Shown in pieces: positions 45,271 to 57,064 of a stretch of DNA of 64,000 nt. The position numbers were made by a program, and so were the translations under genes. Where the stretch lies: the NCBI GenBank assembly GCA_001949185.1, contig BDGG01000004.1:1792278-1856277 (forward strand), in the 5' to 3' direction. Source of the stretch: Ramazzottius varieornatus (lineage: Eukaryota > Tardigrada > Eutardigrada > Parachela > Ramazzottiidae). Every line of letters starts with the position of its first letter. Position 1 is the stretch's first letter. Under the pieces are notes generated by a model. That model saw nothing but the letters and a program-made list of their open reading frames with translations. It was not told the origin of the DNA and made no database searches.

Positions 45271-48175
45271 CTAATATCAAGCTTTGCTTCGGGCGGTAAC
45301 GAGCCTCAAAAGGTAACATTTGATTTTCTTATTTCGGAAACCACTCTTTGGTGCGTTCAAAAATCTCCGAAAAAAGTTGACCACGGGTCGTTCTCTGTGC
45401 TACAGTCCGTGTACTGAACGTACTGCAGATTATGGAACAAATATTCGCGTCCTGAGGGTGATCCATCTTCCGAAAGGAATGACAAATCCAACTGTCATTC
45501 TGGGCAAGCACTCAGACATCCGCATTTGATCGCTTACACAAACAATTTCGGCACTCATTCTGGCTCATAAGACCGTAACAAGTTTCCATTGTTTGTTCTC
45601 CCTGAACAATCTGCCCATTCCTCGGGACATATTCAAGTCATGCAGCCAAGGATCAAAAGCGCTCATGCAGGTAGAGCAGTAGCCTAACATACACTGCATA
45701 CGGAGATGATACTCTGCAGCATATTCGGGCTTTGAAGGTCTCCAAAATTCCAGCAATGTATTTGGTATATGCACTTCTCAACATCTGCCGCATTTCAGTT
45801 TTATCGCTCTTAACAGCGTTTCCTTTCATGATTTTACATCGCATGTGGCCGTAAGTTATTGACTGAACTCTATGTGCTGATATAGACCTTCAAGGATCTT
45901 ATACAGATTTGTGCACTCGGAAACCTAAGTAAAAAATCAGCCTGGTAAAATTCTTCAGAAATCCAGGGCAGAAGTTCCTTTCGCATCCCAATGCTAGCTA
46001 GCCATGGTGGTATGTTTAGACGCTACCGGTAGCGTCACTTATCCCAGCAGGCATAGCGCGTGAAACGTCCGATTCGTATATAATTTAGTATTTGTGAAAG
46101 TTGTCAGTCGAAATGGCAAGCAAAAGAACGAGGGAGAGAGTCATCAGTTAATTACCGTCGATACCGTAATTGCAACCAACGATGTGGCGGTAGCATTTTG
46201 TTGACGAAAAATGGACTTAATAACCACTGCATGGTGCTCATCTGCGTAAATTCTGTGCACCATATAGTTAGGGCTTAACGACCAAAGGAGTCATTACCGC
46301 GGAATCTGCTCCCTTCCGTATGCTGTTCACACACTATAGCTCACACTCCCGAAGATATGTCTGGGGAGCAAATGGCTTCGGTATCTGCTTTTTAATCAAA
46401 GGTTAGTGAACAGCGCTGATGCGGGTCGTGGACGTGTCATGGATGATTACGCCCAACGACCCAAACTCCTTGCTCCGATCATCTTGCGAAGTCTTCGGGC
46501 ATTATCAACAATGCAGTCTCTCTATCTCCCTATAGCTACCGCATTTGATGGAACAAATATCTGACAAGTTTGATCAACGGTAGTCGAATAAAAAAAATAA
46601 CAGTTATGTTGGATTTTACCTGATAGCGCAGGGCGTTGGTGAGGAAACTACATGATCCTAGCAGAAGAATCAGGTATGATATATGGCTAGGGCGCGCCAT
46701 CCTCTTGTCAAGCGCCTCGCCTCGGTGGTGTAATTGGAGACGAAACGCAAAGTACCAGGCGGAAAGGCAGACGTTGACAATACGGCAACCTCAACTAGAC
46801 GTTGAGTAAAGTATCACAGTATGTCGAAGGCACTTGAGAAGCCTTTTAGCTTCCCAAGGCATGGAATTTGAATGCCCAAATGTAAATCGTTCCTCCTCCT
46901 TGTTCCGCCAGTCAACGACTCTCAATCACCGCCGCCGCATAGACGCACAAACGATCATCCTCACAGCATGCTCTAACCATATTTCCTCGTCAGAACTTCG
47001 GGCACACATGCCGAAACGACATGGTATTTGCCGCTAACAACTTTTTTACTGTGCGTGGGCGGCTGCTGCAGCTGGCTGGTCCCTGGATCTTCAAGGCAAA
47101 ATAACTCTTTAGACACATTCATCTCCTTGTTATTGGCAGAAAGAAGTTGAAGAAGAAGTTTACCGTTGTATCAGTCATCAACACAACTGACGGATGTGGT
47201 GGGCGGAAAACATTCGCCCCAGCTGATGTAGACTTTCCGGCGACTCAAATATTTAGGCCGTATGCACAATGGTTCCCTCACACGTGCAGAATCCTCTTAA
47301 GAAACGGAAAAGGTCCACCAGCAAATCGGAGAATAATTCCCGCTCAGTTCGTCAGGTCCTACTGACCCAAAAGCCTGAAGGAAAACAATACTCCATTATG
47401 TACAAAGATATCAAGATAGACCACAATCAGCAAAATTAGATCGCTTTTCCGTTCAGCATGATGTTCAACAGGACTGTGCATACACAAGTTACCTCAGATG
47501 GAGCAGTCTTGGCCGCAGAATGAGTTCTCGATCGTCTTGAGCTGGTCTGACCACTGTCCAGATAGCCGTTTGAATGTAGTAGTTTAGCCACTCAATTTAG
47601 CCTAATCCGCTCGAAATGCAGCTAGACAGCTTAGACGAAAGAAATGGCACATGACAATGAACACAATCGCACTACTCAAGATCTGTATGTCCATTAGCAA
47701 GATGCGAGACTGCAAGGGAGAAGAATGAGTACTATGGCTTCTGAGGAACAAGAGGAAATCCCGAAGGTGGGCAGATCATATCCTGCCTCGCTAAAGTGAC
47801 AGAGGACTACGAGAAGTTCTTACCAGCGAGAAAGACGCTAGATGGCGCTTTGTTGCGTCCGCGATGACGCCTAATTATTTACGTTCAACAGCAGAAAGGC
47901 GAAATCTTCTTCGACTTTTTATGGTTGCTTACGCGTTTCCCTTCGACGACTTGTCCAAACTGGTAAACCACTGAAAGCCCTCTTCGTCGAATAGAACTTG
48001 CTAGAAAGCAAACTTGATGGTAAAAATAAGAAAAAAACAGAATCAACGTTCCAGAGAAATAAAATACTGGATATTTGCAACCTTTTGTTGTCGTAGGTTC
48101 ACCGCTTCGAACTCTTTCAGCCACCGAGTGGAAAGTCTTACCTCCAAAGACCGGAAGTCTTCTCGCTACAAGACA
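45271..48175. other. Intergenic, no gene recognised
   Basis: About 2.9 kb with no supported gene or repeat. Frames of 60-72 codons on both strands lack family resemblance and splice partners. A tRNA A-box-like TGGTGTAATTGG at about 46726 has no matching B-box. Confidence 0.5.
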
Positions 48176-49885
48176 TCATCCCGTTTTCAGCTGCTCCATT
48201 CTCCCGGAAAGGGCGTTTAAAAGATTTCCATAAACTAGGACAATACAAAAAGTCAATAACCATACTACAACCATGTAGCACCCAAAGCCCGGAAGACAGT
48301 AACAAAGCGCACCCCATCTCTGCTTGTAGGTGTAGGAACACCGATCGTTCAGAATCACATCGAAATAGTCACTCGGTAGTTGGAGATCTTGAATGCATAC
48401 ACCGATAAATCAAAATCTTGCGCTAAAGGGGCTGACAGCACGTTCAAATTAGTCCTTCGATAGAAGACGGAAGTCTACCTTTCTCGTCGTACTCAATGTC
48501 TTTAAGATACAAGCCGTCCGCTTCCGAATGTCCTACGTTCATTTTCATCCAGCTATCATGGCTAGGATTATCCAGCATATATTGCACCTGATCGAGTGTG
48601 AGTTTTCCGCGAGCAACTGCTATTACAGTTCCCACCATTCGCCGAACCTACATACCGACATTGTTGTACAACGAGGGTTCGTGAGAGCCACATTTGAAAT
48701 ACGGTACCTGACGTTGCAGAAATCCCGACGAGCGGAATGTGAAATCCCAATACTCCAGGTTGCTTTTGAACGGGTTGTGTTCACCCAGAAAGCCAGTACC
48801 GGGAGATAGGTCTGCTACTTGCATGAACCTAACAGGATTTCGAGGGAACAGCTCGTCTGCAGCGGGTTTCTTCATGAAGGAAGTGAAGTTGTGAGTTCCA
48901 AGGAACAAACTGCATGCTTTCTTGGCTGCATCAATGTCGAACGGAGGACTACGAATGAGAAAGCACTTGATCAAGCGTCTCGAAATGCACACGCTTGGAA
49001 TACGCTTAGTACCTGACCACTGCAAGTCGATCGGTTTCGAAGAGCGGTGTTTGGGAAGCTTTCCGTGTGTAGGGAGGCACAACATCCTTTGAGAGACCTG
49101 CGAGGGGATCAACCAGCTGTATCGCTATGCGGTATACATAAGTCCGGCTCTTCGCGTTGAAGCGACAGTTGAAGCTGTCGGGAACAATCAAGGTCCGAAG
49201 AATCCTGAGAAAAAACAGGGGTATCATAAATACGTATCACCGTACGTATCTTATAAGCACCAATATGTCTGAAAATTTACATGGAGCTACAGAAACCCGG
49301 ACCCAACTGACACTCACAACGGTACCTCAAGGCGTGGTCGTTGTCCTCGCAATGCTTATTCAAGATGTAGGTAACTGCATCTTGGTGATAATACTTGTTG
49401 TCCGCGAAGTGTACGAGGTCGACATGTCCGGCTGAACACAGAGCGTGAACACCGGCGTCTGTCCGGCTGGCAAGGAATACTCTGGGCTGTGTTCGCGAAC
49501 GTAACTTCAGCAATCCTTCCTGCAAAAAGCAATTTCACGGTTAATAATGTATTTCATCCCCTGATGATTTTTGGAAGAATTTAGTGAACCAATCGCAGCT
49601 CGCAAGCATTAAAGAGATAATCTGCGTACTCGAATCCATTACTGTCCACACCTCAATTACGTCCTGAACGGTTGACACGATTATCCTCTTCACATCGTAC
49701 GCCGCTTGACGCTGAGATCCACTGCAAAGAAGCAGAATAACCTACTGTCAAAAGACATACACGGAAACGAAGCACTGCCAGACGTTTGGCACAGCTTACA
49801 GAAATGCTCAACAGAGTAACAATTGGTAACTAACAAACCTGAACCTCGTGCCCACATACGAAAACAGCAACAAGTAGCGGACCAT
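48176..49885 (-). CDS. PUSL1: tRNA pseudouridine synthase-like 1 (TruA family)
   Basis: TruA-family enzymes isomerise uridine in tRNA; PUSL1 is the mitochondrially linked animal member. Seven exons (49839-49885, 49652-49721, 49326-49519, 49013-49204, 48708-48948, 48479-48647, 48176-48387) join in phase to 374 residues. The start MVRYLLLFSYVGTRFSGSQR is the first strand and loop of the fold. The catalytic motif is SRTDAGVHALCSAGHVDL, with the conserved aspartate. Then follow FNAKSRTYVYRI, LGTHNFTSFM, WDFTFRSSGFLQRQVRRMVG and AVARGKLTLDQVQ, all in TruA order. The last exon is unusual: after KDIEYDEKDLQLPSDYF it runs another 60 residues including a hydrophobic stretch (CYMVVVWLLTFCIVLVYG). It is in phase but not expected from human PUSL1 (303 residues). 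The core is certain; that tail is less so. Confidence 0.88.
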
Positions 49886-50604
49886 GCTTTGTCCAACAGG
49901 AAGCTAGTGACGATACACGCCGATGAATACCTCTTGAATATTAAAGTCTGCAACGCAGATACTGTTACGCATCCAAGCAGAACTGCCGTTAGCACCAACC
50001 GGGACAGGCAACTGTTACACGTTCCAGAATCCAGATAACCGGCTCCGGAGCTTGTCTATCCATCTCGGGCAAACAGCAGCCGTAAGACTTGATCCCCGAC
50101 GACTAGGGTGTTCGACTGACGACAGTATTCCAGGATTCCACTTTGTCATCAAACAACCATCGAAGGAAGACTGATGGATTAGCGATTGCACGTTGAGAAG
50201 AGCGACCGGAAACCTATTGTCGACAATGTCGAGAACAGAAATTACAGAATCAACAGAAGGTCAACCATTCAAGATAACCCCGGACCAGCCCTAGGGGTCC
50301 AAAATTGTTCGATGGTTCTACAGACAATCAGGTAATCAATGCTACGTCCAATTATAGGCCTATACAGTACATGGCCCAACTGTTTTTATGAATCATATGC
50401 CAACTCATGCCTGTTGCCGTGTTCGCGAATCGCGATCTCCGAAGTTCCGTCAATTCAGTTGACCATAAAATACTTAAGTTAGATGCGACATGGAATTGTG
50501 CCTCCTTTTACCGACATCGAGTTTGTGGATGCGTCTTTCCAAAAGGTGCGTGCTGGACTAACTGAGCAAAGGTAGCAGCTAAACGCACCGCATCTCCCTG
50601 GGAC
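49886..50604. other. Divergent intergenic region between PUSL1 and RER1
   Basis: 719 bases between the two start codons. It must contain both promoters. No TATA box, repeat or supported frame was seen. Confidence 0.45.
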
Positions 50605-51724
50605 ATGGCGACAGCTCCGCAGAGGATAGGCCAGGTAAGCCTGCGGCTCGGATATCTTCCCGCATCTCGTATAATATACTCATTACCAGATGTATCTTTC
50701 GTTCTAGATTTATCAGTCACTTTTGGACCGGACGGTCCCACACGCAGTACCACGATGGATTGTGTTTGGTCTTCTGATAGTGGGCTTTGTACTAAGGATT
50801 ATATTTGCTCAGGTAAGTCGCCCTAGAGACTATTTATAGTATATACAGTATATGGTACACGTACACGGAGCACGTCTTCAACTGTGATCTTCTGAAATGT
50901 TTACATCTGCAAGTGAGCGAACTTCCAAGAGAACGGTGTAGCTTGGGGATTGTTTGGCAGTGGGATCTGACATACTAGATGTTTACGTGTTCCGTCTATG
51001 GCAAGTTTCTTATTTTCTTGTAACACTTTATGTCCTGCTCCTCTACAGGGCTGGTACATCGTGACATATGGACTGTTCATCTATCATCTAAATCTATTTC
51101 TCGCTTTCCTAACACCGAAGATGGATCCGTCGCTGGATCTTCCGGAAGAATCAGGTATAGCAATGAAAGTTAGAAAGCATCTGCTTTCTGCCATGTACAG
51201 GTTCCGCGCGACCCATTCCGCGAACCCGCAGAATCGATTTGCGAGTGGCTCCCGGAGTGTCGATGTGTACGTTGTTCGGCAGTCTGATTGTTTTGTAGAT
51301 GGGATGGATCTTCCTACCAGAGCTTCGGAAGAATTTCGTCCGTTCATTAGGAGACTGCCGGAATTCAAATTCTGGCTCTCCGCCACGAAAGCCACACTGA
51401 TCGCACTATCTATGTCTTTTTTCGAGATCTTCAATATACCCGTGTTTTGGCCCATCCTGGTGGTCTACTTCATTATGCTATTTTGTCTCACGATGAAACG
51501 CCAGATTAAGGTATGGAACTTTTGTCGCTTGTCAACGGTTTGAATAAATCTATGGATTCTTGGTTGTTTTTCAGCATATGATCAAATATCGCTATCTACC
51601 GTTCAGCTTGGGAAAGCCTCGGTATGCCGGGAAGGAAATTCCTGCTGGACCTGCCGCTAACCTTCATCAAGCCAACGCTAATCACCTTCACCATCTTCAT
51701 CAAACTCCGTCACACGGCCACTAA
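50605..51724 (+). CDS. RER1: RER1, Golgi-to-ER retention/retrieval receptor
   Basis: RER1 is a four-pass cis-Golgi membrane protein that returns ER membrane proteins and unassembled subunits via COPI vesicles. Five exons (50605-50634, 50708-50812, 51049-51154, 51299-51510, 51575-51724) join in phase to 200 residues. Conserved blocks are IYQSLLDRTVPHAVPRW, GWYIVTYGLFIYHLNLFLA, EEFRPFIRRLPEFKFW, FNIPVFWPILVVYFIMLFC and MKRQIKHMIKYRYLPFS, as in yeast and human. The N-terminus is short (MATAPQRIGQ; human has about 25 residues). The frame through 51155-51298 is open but is an intron: removing it restores the EEFRPF alignment. The C-terminus differs from other RER1 proteins: NLHQANANHLHHLHQTPSHG and a final H, rich in histidine. 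Same strand as SLC35F6, 980 bases upstream. Confidence 0.95.
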
Positions 51725-52704
51725 GATTCATCTTGGTTCTGTATTATTACTTTTGTTTCTTCTGTTGTCAACGTTCTTTCGTGCATCAAATTGCTTTTTA
51801 TTTTGTGTAATACTGGATACATGCGCTACGGAATCACAATTAAGGAGGCAGCCATCCCCCTGCACTTGTATCGGTCTCTTTCCAGGCATCCAGAGTGATT
51901 CCAGACGAAAACAGATTATGCGCTGGTTCGATTTTCGGCGGCTCATATTCTGGAAGGAACTGTTTCCCATAAAATTGTATTCCGATTCCATCTTCCCAGT
52001 TCATCGTTCGAAGTTTCTGGTTCGGCTACCGTATAGCCTACTTCTTTAGTCGTTTTCATAAATTACACTGAACTCTACAGTTAAGCTCTATCGTGTTGAA
52101 GATGGGAGGATAATTGAACGAAGAAGGACTTTTGTTGAACAGAGCCGGCCGGACCACCAGCACTCCGTTATCCAAGACTCCGAAAATCCTACCTCGTTCA
52201 GCCGGGGGCAGTCCTGATTCCCTTGGGGCTGCCACGCCTCGTTGGCCTCACTTCTAGAGTTGCTGGAAATTTTCCATTACCTGAATAAATCTGCGATTGG
52301 CTCAATTCGACTACTTTGTTCAGCCTCTTTACCGGTTGAATGCACGCAGTGCAAATTTTCGTCAAACAAGCAGTCTTGTAGTTGTTCAGCGTTCGAGTGC
52401 ATCTAATCAAGTTAAACGGTGACAGAACCGCTGTTTTTAGGTGCGTGTCGTCATGTTCTGATGCTCACTGCACACCTGCGCTCGACACCTGTTCCTTCGT
52501 TCGCCAAAAACTAAGAATTTCCAGCAAGTCTACTCACTTCGTACTGTACTTCTGTTTGTTTGGGTTTTACGAACTTTTATCTTTCCTTATCGGAGTTGAA
52601 TGGTCTCGAAGTTTCGGCCCGGAACTGGAGCACCGCTATCAAAAGCACAAGGCTTTTGACGGGAGACTCGAGTACGTCTGTGGTCGCTGAATCTGAGCTC
52701 GAAG
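51725..52704. other. Intergenic between RER1 and SLC35F6
   Basis: About 980 bases with no supported gene. The first part is probably RER1 3' UTR and the last part the SLC35F6 promoter. The frames at 51624-52049 and 52382-52690 are not recognisable and overlap these elements. Confidence 0.45.
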
Positions 52705-55102
52705 ATGGCGTGGACGACATTCCAGATCATTGTGGCGTGTGTGATGCTCATAACGGGATCGCTGAACACTTTGATAGCCAAGTAAGTCAATCAGTCAGAT
52801 GATTCTGCCTGAACATTCCCGGTTCTGACGCTCGCCTTGAATTCTAGGTGGACCGATATGCAGGTGGCGAAAGGACGAGATGATGTCGCAAGGGAGTTCA
52901 ACCATCCTTTTGTGCAGGTAAGATGCTAGTGACAAACTTCCACCGGAAGTTAACAATGCCGACTCGTAACAATCATCTATGTACACTGCATGCCACTGTG
53001 ACGCACCCTTTCGGGAGAGTGTGCATTCCATGAAGCAATGGAGTTTGAAAGCTCAGATTCTTTTTCAGTCCTGTGCTATGTTCCTGGGTGAATTCCTTTG
53101 CCTGCTGGTATTTGGTGCAGCGTGGCTGATAGGAAGACGAAGGACTGCGGGTACTGAAGGGGACGTTCCGTTAGTCCGTCTCGAAGGACAAATACAAGAG
53201 CCCTTCACCTACAAGAAGATGCTCGTATTTCTTCCGCCTGCATTATGCGATATGACGGCCACGTAAGTGTGCAGGTTGTTACATCCAAAGTTTGTTTTTC
53301 AGACTGTTATTAATGCTTTGTCCTTCAGCTCAATCATGTACGTCGGGCTCACCATGACCAACGCCTCTTCGTTTCAAATGCTGCGAGGTGACATTCAAGT
53401 AATCTGCATGTTTGCTTCCTTGTTCTATCGATATATATTGTCTTAATGATTTTGATTCTGATTAGGGGCCGTCATCGTATTCACGGTAAGGTTTGCTCTT
53501 GATCTCCAAGACTTGTAATGCGGGCCACGCTCTTACATACGGTAAATGATGTTTCCTCTACGGAACTGTAGGCTCTTCTGTCCGTCGCGTTTCTACACCG
53601 TCAGATTGCCTCGTAAGAAATTTGGTTCTGGTTGGCCATGTTTTTTTGTTAAGTTTTCTAATTTTGGGTCTCGTGCAGGTCCAAGTGGCTCGGCATACTT
53701 ACGGTTATCATTGGGCTGGTAGGTACATAATGAAAGAAAGACAGCGAGGCTGATGTCATGCTTCTGACGGTGTAAATTTGTTTCATCAAGGCGATTGTCG
53801 GCGTTTCCGATATGATTTTCCTGCCGAATGATGCAAAATCCAATGATAAGAACCGCATCATAACAGGAGACCTGTTGATCATCATGGCGCAGGTGTGACA
53901 TGTAAACTTTGTATTCCGGAAAGGCTCCAATAACGAACTCACTGAGCGACTTTGAATATCAGATCGTGAGTGCCGCACAAATGGTCTACGAAGAAAAATT
54001 CCTGACCAAATACGACGTTCCTGCTCTTGTTGCCGTCGGTCTGGAAGGTATGACAGTTCTCCAAGAAAAGTGATGGCAGACAATGGGAAGACCTACCAGT
54101 GTGTTCTTGCTAGGGTTCTTCGGTTTTACGGTGCTGGCATTCCTGCTGATACCAATGGTAAGATCTGCAGTTTAGACGTAGAACGGGTAGAAACCGAGCC
54201 ATCTGGCTTGACATCGAGGAACTTTGTGGTGTCCTTAGACAAATCTCGTATTCATTGTTGCATATTTTCCAGGCTTACATGCCGGCTGGAAGCTTCTCCG
54301 TCACTCCCTATCATACGATAGAGGACGCCATTGACGCTTTTGCTCAGGTACGGACTTATCCTTGTTTTCTGTTTCCTCTTCTTTTTGTGACGGTTTTGTT
54401 CGTGCAGATGAGAAATAACTACTATATTGTGCTCGGCCTTTGCGGTAGGTTCATTGAACCTGGCTTAATGTGAACCGCAATTCACTATGACGGATCGAGT
54501 CTTTTTTCAGGAACTATACTTTCAATTGCGTTTTTCAACTATGCTGGAATCAGTGTGACAAAAGAGGTGATACTCATTAGTCGTGAATTTTCTGTTCCTT
54601 TTTCTGCTCCTGCTGAAATGTCGCTGAAGTTAGTGATGTTGTCCTACAGTTGAATGCGACAACGCGAATGGTTATCGACAGCATGAGGTACGGGTCTTTT
54701 TTTAAGTGACATCGGGTCCTTGTCATATCTGGTTACCTCGAGGTTCTCCGTCAACAACTTGTCTACAGGACCTTGATTATTTGGGCTGCCAGTCTCGGGC
54801 TCAAATGGCAGCCTTTCAACTGGATGCAAATAATCGGCTTCGGATTTCTCCTGGTATGTAGTACTGTGTTACAAGTCTAACAGCTGACATATGTATAACA
54901 GACCATTTTGAGCCACAAGCGAAAATCGGAGCTCGAGAGCGAGTATGGTTTTAATTTTGGTCTTCTGTAGATCGGAATGGCTGTCTACAACCAGATTATA
55001 ACGACAGATAAAATTCGTCACGTCCAACGCACAGTTGTCACGAAAATCTGGAGAAACAACGGTGACCGAGAAGTGCTGGTCCGTGAGGACGAAGCATCGT
55101 AG
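52705..55102 (+). CDS. SLC35F6: SLC35F6-type multipass membrane transporter
   Basis: SLC35F6 (ANT2-binding protein, C2orf18) belongs to the drug/metabolite transporter superfamily and has been placed in lysosomes and mitochondria; the substrate is not settled. Sixteen short exons join in phase from 52705 to the TAG at 55100-55102, giving 384 residues. Strongly conserved stretches include MAWTTFQIIVACVMLITGSL, LVFLPPALCDMTAT, TNASSFQMLRGAVIVFTALL, IITGDLLIIMAQIVSAAQMV, AYMPAGSFSVTP and GISVTKELNATTRMVIDSMR. Together these form the ten-helix EamA-like fold. The tail (VREDEAS) is short and hydrophilic. One exon (53466-53485) is only 20 bases and encodes the end of RGAVIVFT, so it is easily missed by gene predictors. 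Upstream gene is RER1 on the same strand. Confidence 0.95.
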
Positions 55103-55517
55103 GTGAGTAAAAGAGAGAATCCATCGAACCACGGTAACATCGTTTCAATAACAAAAATTAGATCCTGTGATTCCTCGCCTTTCCATGTTTTTTTACATAG
55201 AGCTCTAATTTTTTAACCAGTTTCCGTCTTTGGTGGCTCTCTTGAACACATGTCGTCTTGAGATACTTCGGTCATTCGGAAAGATCGATGGTGGCTGCGC
55301 TTCCCATTTCCACAAACGGGCATTGCCGTGCTCCCTTTGGCCAGAGTAAGGGAATCGACAGTTGTTGATGCGCGCCGCAGTGCGTGTACAGTTATGGGGA
55401 TATTGTGTTCCTTCCGGCTTCTGCTGCAGAATAATCCACTTCGTGTTTCATGCTTGTGTTCCACTAAGTCAACTACTGGCCCGACATACCGAAATGTTTC
55501 CGTTCGGGCCTGGGCTG
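55103..55517. other. Convergent 3' flanks of SLC35F6 and the membrane protein
   Basis: 415 bases separating two stop codons on opposite strands. It should contain both polyadenylation regions. Frames here run antisense to the end of the next gene and are not credible. Confidence 0.5.
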
Positions 55518-57064
55518 TCACGGAAGACCTCCGCGTCCTGGGTTTACGTCTGAAGGACCCATCGTGGTTGTGGCAGGTGAATGGAAGTTAACTTCGCTAG
55601 GCGAAACTTCCCCAATGCCATAACCGTAAGGGCTATGCCCATAGGGACTTTGTGATGAGTAGGCGTATGATGGACGACCCAGGCTAGAAAGCGACTGGGT
55701 GCGTTCTGCTCGATGGGAAGATGCTTTCTCATTTGCAGTATCGATTGTCACTTCCTCGTCCGCTAAATTGACTAATATGTTTCCATTACGATCCCAATTC
55801 CGCTGATCATGTTTATCTCCTCCCTGAAATATTCATAAGCCTGGGGTTAGTTTGAAATTGTTACAGTATGATTCTCGTCGATATATCGATGGCTTATACT
55901 CCCGCGAACAACCAGCTTGAATCCTTGTAACAAGGCGGACGAACAGCGGAAGTTAAGGAGCTTATTGGTGGGATGGTGAGATTTGTGGTAAAACCCGTCA
56001 TAAGTAAGGCTAAAGCGGCTTCACCCAGAATACCCCAATTATACCCTTGGGTCCTGAACTATTGTACTCCTTACTATCAATACTGAGTATGGGAAGTGAG
56101 CAAACGATTTGAACGAGATCGTCTTCTCAAGTAGTGCATGTTTTCAGCCGAAAACTCAGTGAACGTGCGCCGCTGGAGATAGCGATCTGGTTTAGCTAAT
56201 CTGCTCACATCCCGAATGAGGATATGAGCTGATCGTGCTGGGCGAAGATAAAAAGGTTTTATAACACCTGATAGTACGGTACTGTACCTTCGAATATTGC
56301 TGGTTTCGCCCTGTTGAATGATTAGCTCCGGAATTATTGTGTCCGGTTACTGCAGGAGAAATCAGTTCGTTCTCTTCTAGGTCTTCCAGTGTCGCGAGTG
56401 CGCAATTCGCGACATGGGTCGCAGACCTGGCCGAGTAGACCTAAGGATGCATTACAAAGGTCAGGTCAGTTTGTACTATAAATCGATACGCATTATGCGC
56501 GAGAGACGAGACCGACCTCCAGAAACGAAGCATTGCCCGAAGTTCTATCATCAGAGGTTGGCTCCGTGATGATGATATCCGGTCTCTTGTACTTTTTCCT
56601 GTCCAAAAACGGCTTGGTGACTTTTTCGCTCTGATGGTTAGCGTCTAGGTCTCCGACTAGGTCTGACCGTTCTTTCCTTCTCTTGAAATGGAGTATTCCC
56701 AGAACAATCAGAAACATAATCAAGGCGCTTGACCCCACTGCGATGATTATGATTGCAGTGGTTGAGATGGGATTATCTACGGGAGAAAACCAATTAGTTG
56801 GTAAGGTCTGGGAGATTCTTAACCAGATCAGCCATTATTAATGACAATTCTGTGAAATTAATTACTATAAAATGGCGGAACTTCTCCATTCGTCGTTTCG
56901 TTGGTCGCTGACACCATCATCGGAGCAGACGTTCTGCTCTGAAACTCCGCTGTGGCATTTAAACCACGACTATCCGCCATCATGTCGTGAGGAGGTTCCA
57001 ATCGCGGCTTCTGACTCTTCCGGCTAACGAGAATTAACTGTACAGCAGCGCTTGCCGCAGACAT
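55518..57064 (-). CDS. Unrecognised single-pass membrane protein
   Basis: Four exons (56866-57064, 56517-56776, 56288-56440, 55518-55823) join in phase to 305 residues. One strong membrane segment, TTAIIIIAVGSSALIMFLIV plus LGILHF, lies at about residues 70-95. It is followed at once by KRRKERSD, a stop-transfer signal, so the C-terminal side should be cytoplasmic. The outer part is short and has N-glycosylation sites (NAT, NETT). The inner part has an acidic/polar region (TLEDLEENELISP, NLADEEVTIDTANEK) and a tyrosine/serine-rich end (SYAYSSQSPYGHSPYGYG). There is no signal peptide at the chosen ATG, so an upstream exon with a larger ectodomain is possible. The donor at 56516 (GTCGGT) is weak. 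I do not recognise a family; the stop-transfer layout recalls neurexin-type tails but without a PDZ-binding end. Confidence 0.6.

Noticed and set aside
46718-46800. tRNA-like A box (TGGTGTAATTGG)
   Set aside because: No GGTTCGAATCC-type B box follows at tRNA spacing and no cloverleaf can be drawn.
51155-51298. Open frame within RER1 that would add 48 residues
   Set aside because: It has a donor (GTATAG) and acceptor (TTTTGTAG), and its removal restores the conserved spacing to EEFRPFIRRLPEFKFW.
51624-52049. 141-codon frame overlapping the end of RER1
   Set aside because: It is a shadow frame of the last RER1 exon continuing into probable 3' UTR, with no recognisable domain.
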